Assembly: GCA_027886925.1 (NCBI GenBank)
Contig: JAPCJN010000066.1
Location: forward strand, 3,681 to 11,349
DNA: 7,669 nucleotides
Origin: Nitrososphaerota archaeon
GTDB taxonomy: Archaea > Thermoproteota > Nitrososphaeria > Nitrososphaerales > UBA183
Direction: 5' to 3'
Part shown: positions 5,254-7,669 of the stretch, piece by piece
Layout of the letters: every line of letters begins with the position of its first letter
Numbering within the stretch: the stretch's first letter is position 1
Position numbers and translations under genes: made by a program
Notes under the pieces: generated by a model
Database searches by the model: none
Seen by the model: only the letters and a program-made list of their open reading frames with translations
What the model was told of the DNA's origin: nothing

Positions 5254-7626
5254 TCACAATAGGTAGAACAGCGGGAAGACGAAGACCCAGACGATGTCGA
5301 CGAACGCCCAGTAAAGGGCGAAGTTCTCTACGCCCACGTGGTTCTCTTTTGTGTAGCCGCCCATCATCGCCTTCTTGATGAGGTAGGCCATGAGGATCAA
5401 CCCTACCGTGACGTGCGCGGCGTGGAGCCCGACCGTGAAGTAGTAGGTGCTACCCGCCAGGCTCGAGGACCAGGTGAACCCTTTTGAAAAGTAGAGGTCA
5501 TACCACTCGGCGCCCTTTATCCCCAGGAATGTGGCGCCGAGGACGAACGTCGTCCCGAGCCAGACTATCATGTTCCTCTGGTTGCCGTCCTTGATCGACT
5601 CGAGCGCGAGATAAGCGGTCAGCCCGCTGGTGAGCAGGACTATTGTGTTGGCCAGCCCGAGGGGGACTTCGTGAATCGAACCTGGGATAGGCCAGCTCGG
5701 CGCGAACGAGCGGATGTAGAGGTACGCTCCCAGGATCGCTCCGAACACGATGACATCAGTGGAGAGGAAGATCCACATGCCGAGCCTCATCTTCGGGATG
5801 GCGCTGAACGGCCAGCTCTCCGTGAGCCCCTCGGGCATCGCGAACCGCTCGTGGAGATCGTCCAAGACCCAGCCCACCACGGCGTAGCCGATGACCACAA
5901 ACCCGAGAAGCAGGACGGCCACCCCCCATGAGTAGATGAGAAGGCTGAGCCCGAGGAACCCAATCGCTATTCCGGTCGCGAGCCAGATGGGCCTCGCGGT
6001 TTGGTGGCCTGCGTGGTGGTCTCCCGCGTCGCCCCCGAGAGCCGGAGAGGTGACGGCGCCGTGCGATGCCCCGATGATCATGGGCATCCACTCGGGCGTG
6101 GTCGCGCCCCACGGGTTGGGCGGGGAGATCTGCCCCTTCCGGAGAGTGTAGTAGATGTTCGCAAGAAGCAGAACCTGGGCCAGGGCGAAGATGAAAGCGC
6201 CCACGGTCGAAATCAGGTTGAACAAGTCCCAGCTAGGCAGAGACTGGTAGGTGTAGATGCGCCGTGGCATGTCGTAGAGGAAGAACATCGGGAAGTAGAG
6301 GACGTTGAAGCCGATGAACGAGAGGATAAAGTGCCAGAGCGCCATCTTCTGGTGGAACATCTTCCCTGTCATCTTCGGGATGTAGTAGTAGAGACCGGCG
6401 ATAAGGCCGAAGATCGCCGCGCCGACCATGACGTAGTGGAAGTGCCCCACGACGAAGTAGGTGTTGTTGTACACGACGTCCAAAACGAAGGACGACAGGA
6501 ACACTCCGGTGATCCCGCCGATGATGAAGAGAAAGATCGACCCGATGCAGAACAGCATCGGGACTGTTAGGCGTATCGAGGACTTTGTGAGAGTCTTGAT
6601 GAACGCGAGCGTGATCACATCGAACGGCAAGGAGATGAGTATCGTCGCGACGCTGAAGGCCTCGTCTTCGCTGAGCGTCACGCCTGTCAGGAACATGTGG
6701 TGCGACCACACCATGTAGCTGAGAGGTATGACAATGGCACCCGTGCAGATGAGGATGATGTTCTTCTCGGCGAGCGGCCTACCTGTGAAAACCGGGAATA
6801 TCTCTGCGATGAGGCCAAAGGCGGGCAGCAGCACTACGTAGACTTCGGGGTGCCCGAAGAACCAGAAGAGGTCGTCCCAAAGGATCGATCCTCCTGCAGA
6901 AGCCGCGTAGAACGCCGTCCCCAGAACCCTGTCCGAGATGAGGAGCAGGAGGGCCGCGAGGAGGGAAGGGAACGAGAAGAGCATTGCGATTATCGTGAAG
7001 AGCATGAACCAGCTGAACATCGGGATCTTGCGCCAGGTGATTCCGGGACCGCGGCTCACGGCGACCGTGAGAAGGATGTTGACGCTGCCGACCGTGATGG
7101 ACGTCGCCAGCAGGATCAGGCCCGCGAACGCGAGGGTCGGCCCTGCGCCTGGGCTGAACGTCGAGGACGAGAGCGGAGCGTAAGCGGTCCATCCTCCCGC
7201 GGTGTTCCCTCCGGGCAGAAAGAACCCGAGCGTCGCGAGCAATCCGCCGAAGAGCCACAGCCAGTAGCCGAGCGCGTTGACCCTTGGGAGGGCGAGGTCA
7301 GCGGCCCCTATCTGGAGAGGCAGGAAGTAGTTGGCCAGACCGATGGCGAGCGGAGAGAGGAACCAGAGTATCATGATCAGGCCGTGCAAAGTGACCGCCT
7401 GGTTGAAGGCTGAGGCGCTCAGGAGAGTCTGAGGCACCCCCACCGAACTCACGGGCCAGCACATCGTCGTCACGCCTGCGCCGCACATCGGGATGGACAG
7501 GTTGACCCTGACGAGGAGGATGAGTATCGCCCCGATGAAGCCGAAATACATCGACCCGGTGATGTAGAGCAGCCCGACGTCCTTGTGATTGGTCGTGTAC
7601 AACCAACGCGCGAGCCATTTGTTCAT
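5254..7626 (-). CDS. coxA: Heme-copper terminal oxidase, fused subunits I and III (A-type, SoxM-like)
   Basis: This 790-residue membrane protein would reduce O2 to water and pump protons. Subunit I occupies ~1-497. It shows low-spin heme ligands H81 and H397, high-spin heme ligand H395 (GHFHYVM), CuB ligands H259, H309 and H310, cross-link Tyr Y263, and the E261 of GHPEVY that marks the A1 type. D-channel residues N99, D110 and N117 are intact, as are W146 and the heme-propionate arginines R455/R456. A linker with DHHAGH (536-541) leads to subunit III (~547-790), with seven predicted helices and typical GMWIFLST, GLHAAHVTVG and YWAFVDIVWVFVFP motifs. The I+III fusion is known from archaeal SoxM and some bacterial caa3 oxidases. 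Unusual points are I338 at the K-channel Lys position, N387/N388 at the usual Mg-site His-Asp, and two Cys (48, 56) in a long first loop. The gene leads a tight operon. Confidence 0.96.
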   Translation of the reverse strand: MNKWLARWLYTTNHKDVGLLYITGSMYFGFIGAILILLVRVNLSIPMCGAGVTTMCWPVSSVGVPQTLLSASAFNQAVTLHGLIMILWFLSPLAIGLANYFLPLQIGAADLALPRVNALGYWLWLFGGLLATLGFFLPGGNTAGGWTAYAPLSSSTFSPGAGPTLAFAGLILLATSITVGSVNILLTVAVSRGPGITWRKIPMFSWFMLFTIIAMLFSFPSLLAALLLLISDRVLGTAFYAASAGGSILWDDLFWFFGHPEVYVVLLPAFGLIAEIFPVFTGRPLAEKNIILICTGAIVIPLSYMVWSHHMFLTGVTLSEDEAFSVATILISLPFDVITLAFIKTLTKSSIRLTVPMLFCIGSIFLFIIGGITGVFLSSFVLDVVYNNTYFVVGHFHYVMVGAAIFGLIAGLYYYIPKMTGKMFHQKMALWHFILSFIGFNVLYFPMFFLYDMPRRIYTYQSLPSWDLFNLISTVGAFIFALAQVLLLANIYYTLRKGQISPPNPWGATTPEWMPMIIGASHGAVTSPALGGDAGDHHAGHQTARPIWLATGIAIGFLGLSLLIYSWGVAVLLLGFVVIGYAVVGWVLDDLHERFAMPEGLTESWPFSAIPKMRLGMWIFLSTDVIVFGAILGAYLYIRSFAPSWPIPGSIHEVPLGLANTIVLLTSGLTAYLALESIKDGNQRNMIVWLGTTFVLGATFLGIKGAEWYDLYFSKGFTWSSSLAGSTYYFTVGLHAAHVTVGLILMAYLIKKAMMGGYTKENHVGVENFALYWAFVDIVWVFVFPLFYLL

Positions 7627-7632
7627 GGTCCG

Positions 7633-7669
7633 CTAAGGCCCTCCTTTCCCGGCCCCAGCGGCAGAAGGA
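7633..7669 (-). CDS. Possible C-terminal tail of an upstream operon gene (partial)
   Basis: A minus-strand frame open from the window edge ends in TAG at 7633-7635, encoding PSAAGAGKGGP. It stops 6 bases before the oxidase ATG, matching the tight spacing of the rest of the operon. A low-complexity Gly/Ala/Pro tail is plausible for a subunit II or other exported protein, but eleven codons cannot identify it, and an open frame this short can occur by chance. Confidence 0.35.
   Translation of the reverse strand, partial: PSAAGAGKGGP
7639..7644 (-). promoter_or_regulatory. Shine-Dalgarno-like GGAGGG ahead of the oxidase gene
   Basis: The minus strand reads AAAGGAGGGCC, complementary to the archaeal 16S rRNA 3' end. 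The spacer to the ATG at 7626 is 12 bases, longer than ideal, and the site would lie inside the tail of the upstream gene. It supports ATG 7626 as the start, together with the family-typical N-terminus (NKWLARWLYTTNHKDVG). Confidence 0.4.

Overview
The window reads as GC-rich archaeal chromosome, with every supported gene on the minus strand. Three things point to Archaea. TATA-like boxes lie about 26-31 bases upstream of two start codons. A tiny DUF5679-type zinc-ribbon gene is present. The cupredoxin sequence style (PGYAPDK..., GVNNTVTW, CxxHxWMTG) is common in Nitrososphaeria (Thaumarchaeota) and related aerobic archaea. A Nitrososphaeria-like aerobic archaeon is my best guess; Thermoplasmatota cannot be excluded from sequence reading alone.

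Layout in order of transcription, from high to low coordinates. (1) 7669-4166 is a tight respiratory operon: the probable tail of an upstream gene, then a 790-residue heme-copper oxidase with subunits I and III fused, a three-helix subunit IV-like protein, and a membrane-anchored protein with two type-1 copper (blue copper) domains. Gaps between these genes are 4-10 bases. (2) 4165-3800 has no convincing gene but holds several inverted repeats that could fold as RNA. (3) 3799-3602 holds a 49-residue zinc-ribbon protein of the DUF5679 type, with its own TATA box inside a 7-bp inverted repeat. (4) 3574-2060 is cysS (cysteinyl-tRNA synthetase), apparently with its own promoter and a leaderless start. 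(5) 1999-1 is a long open frame that runs off the window edge. It encodes a cytosolic six-hairpin glycosidase resembling the C-terminal domain of glycogen debranching enzymes.

The oxidase genes would form an aerobic terminal oxidase. The double-domain cupredoxin is a plausible electron carrier or donor to it, because it carries mononuclear blue-copper sites and not a CuA centre. No CuA-bearing subunit II is visible in the window; it may lie upstream. The oxidase keeps its heme and CuB ligands and D-channel residues, but by hand alignment it lacks the K-channel lysine and the usual Mg-site His-Asp pair. That is the most interesting biochemical point here. The cysS, zinc-ribbon and glycosidase genes look like housekeeping or carbohydrate functions unrelated to the oxidase. 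I saw no mobile element, CRISPR array, tRNA or rRNA.
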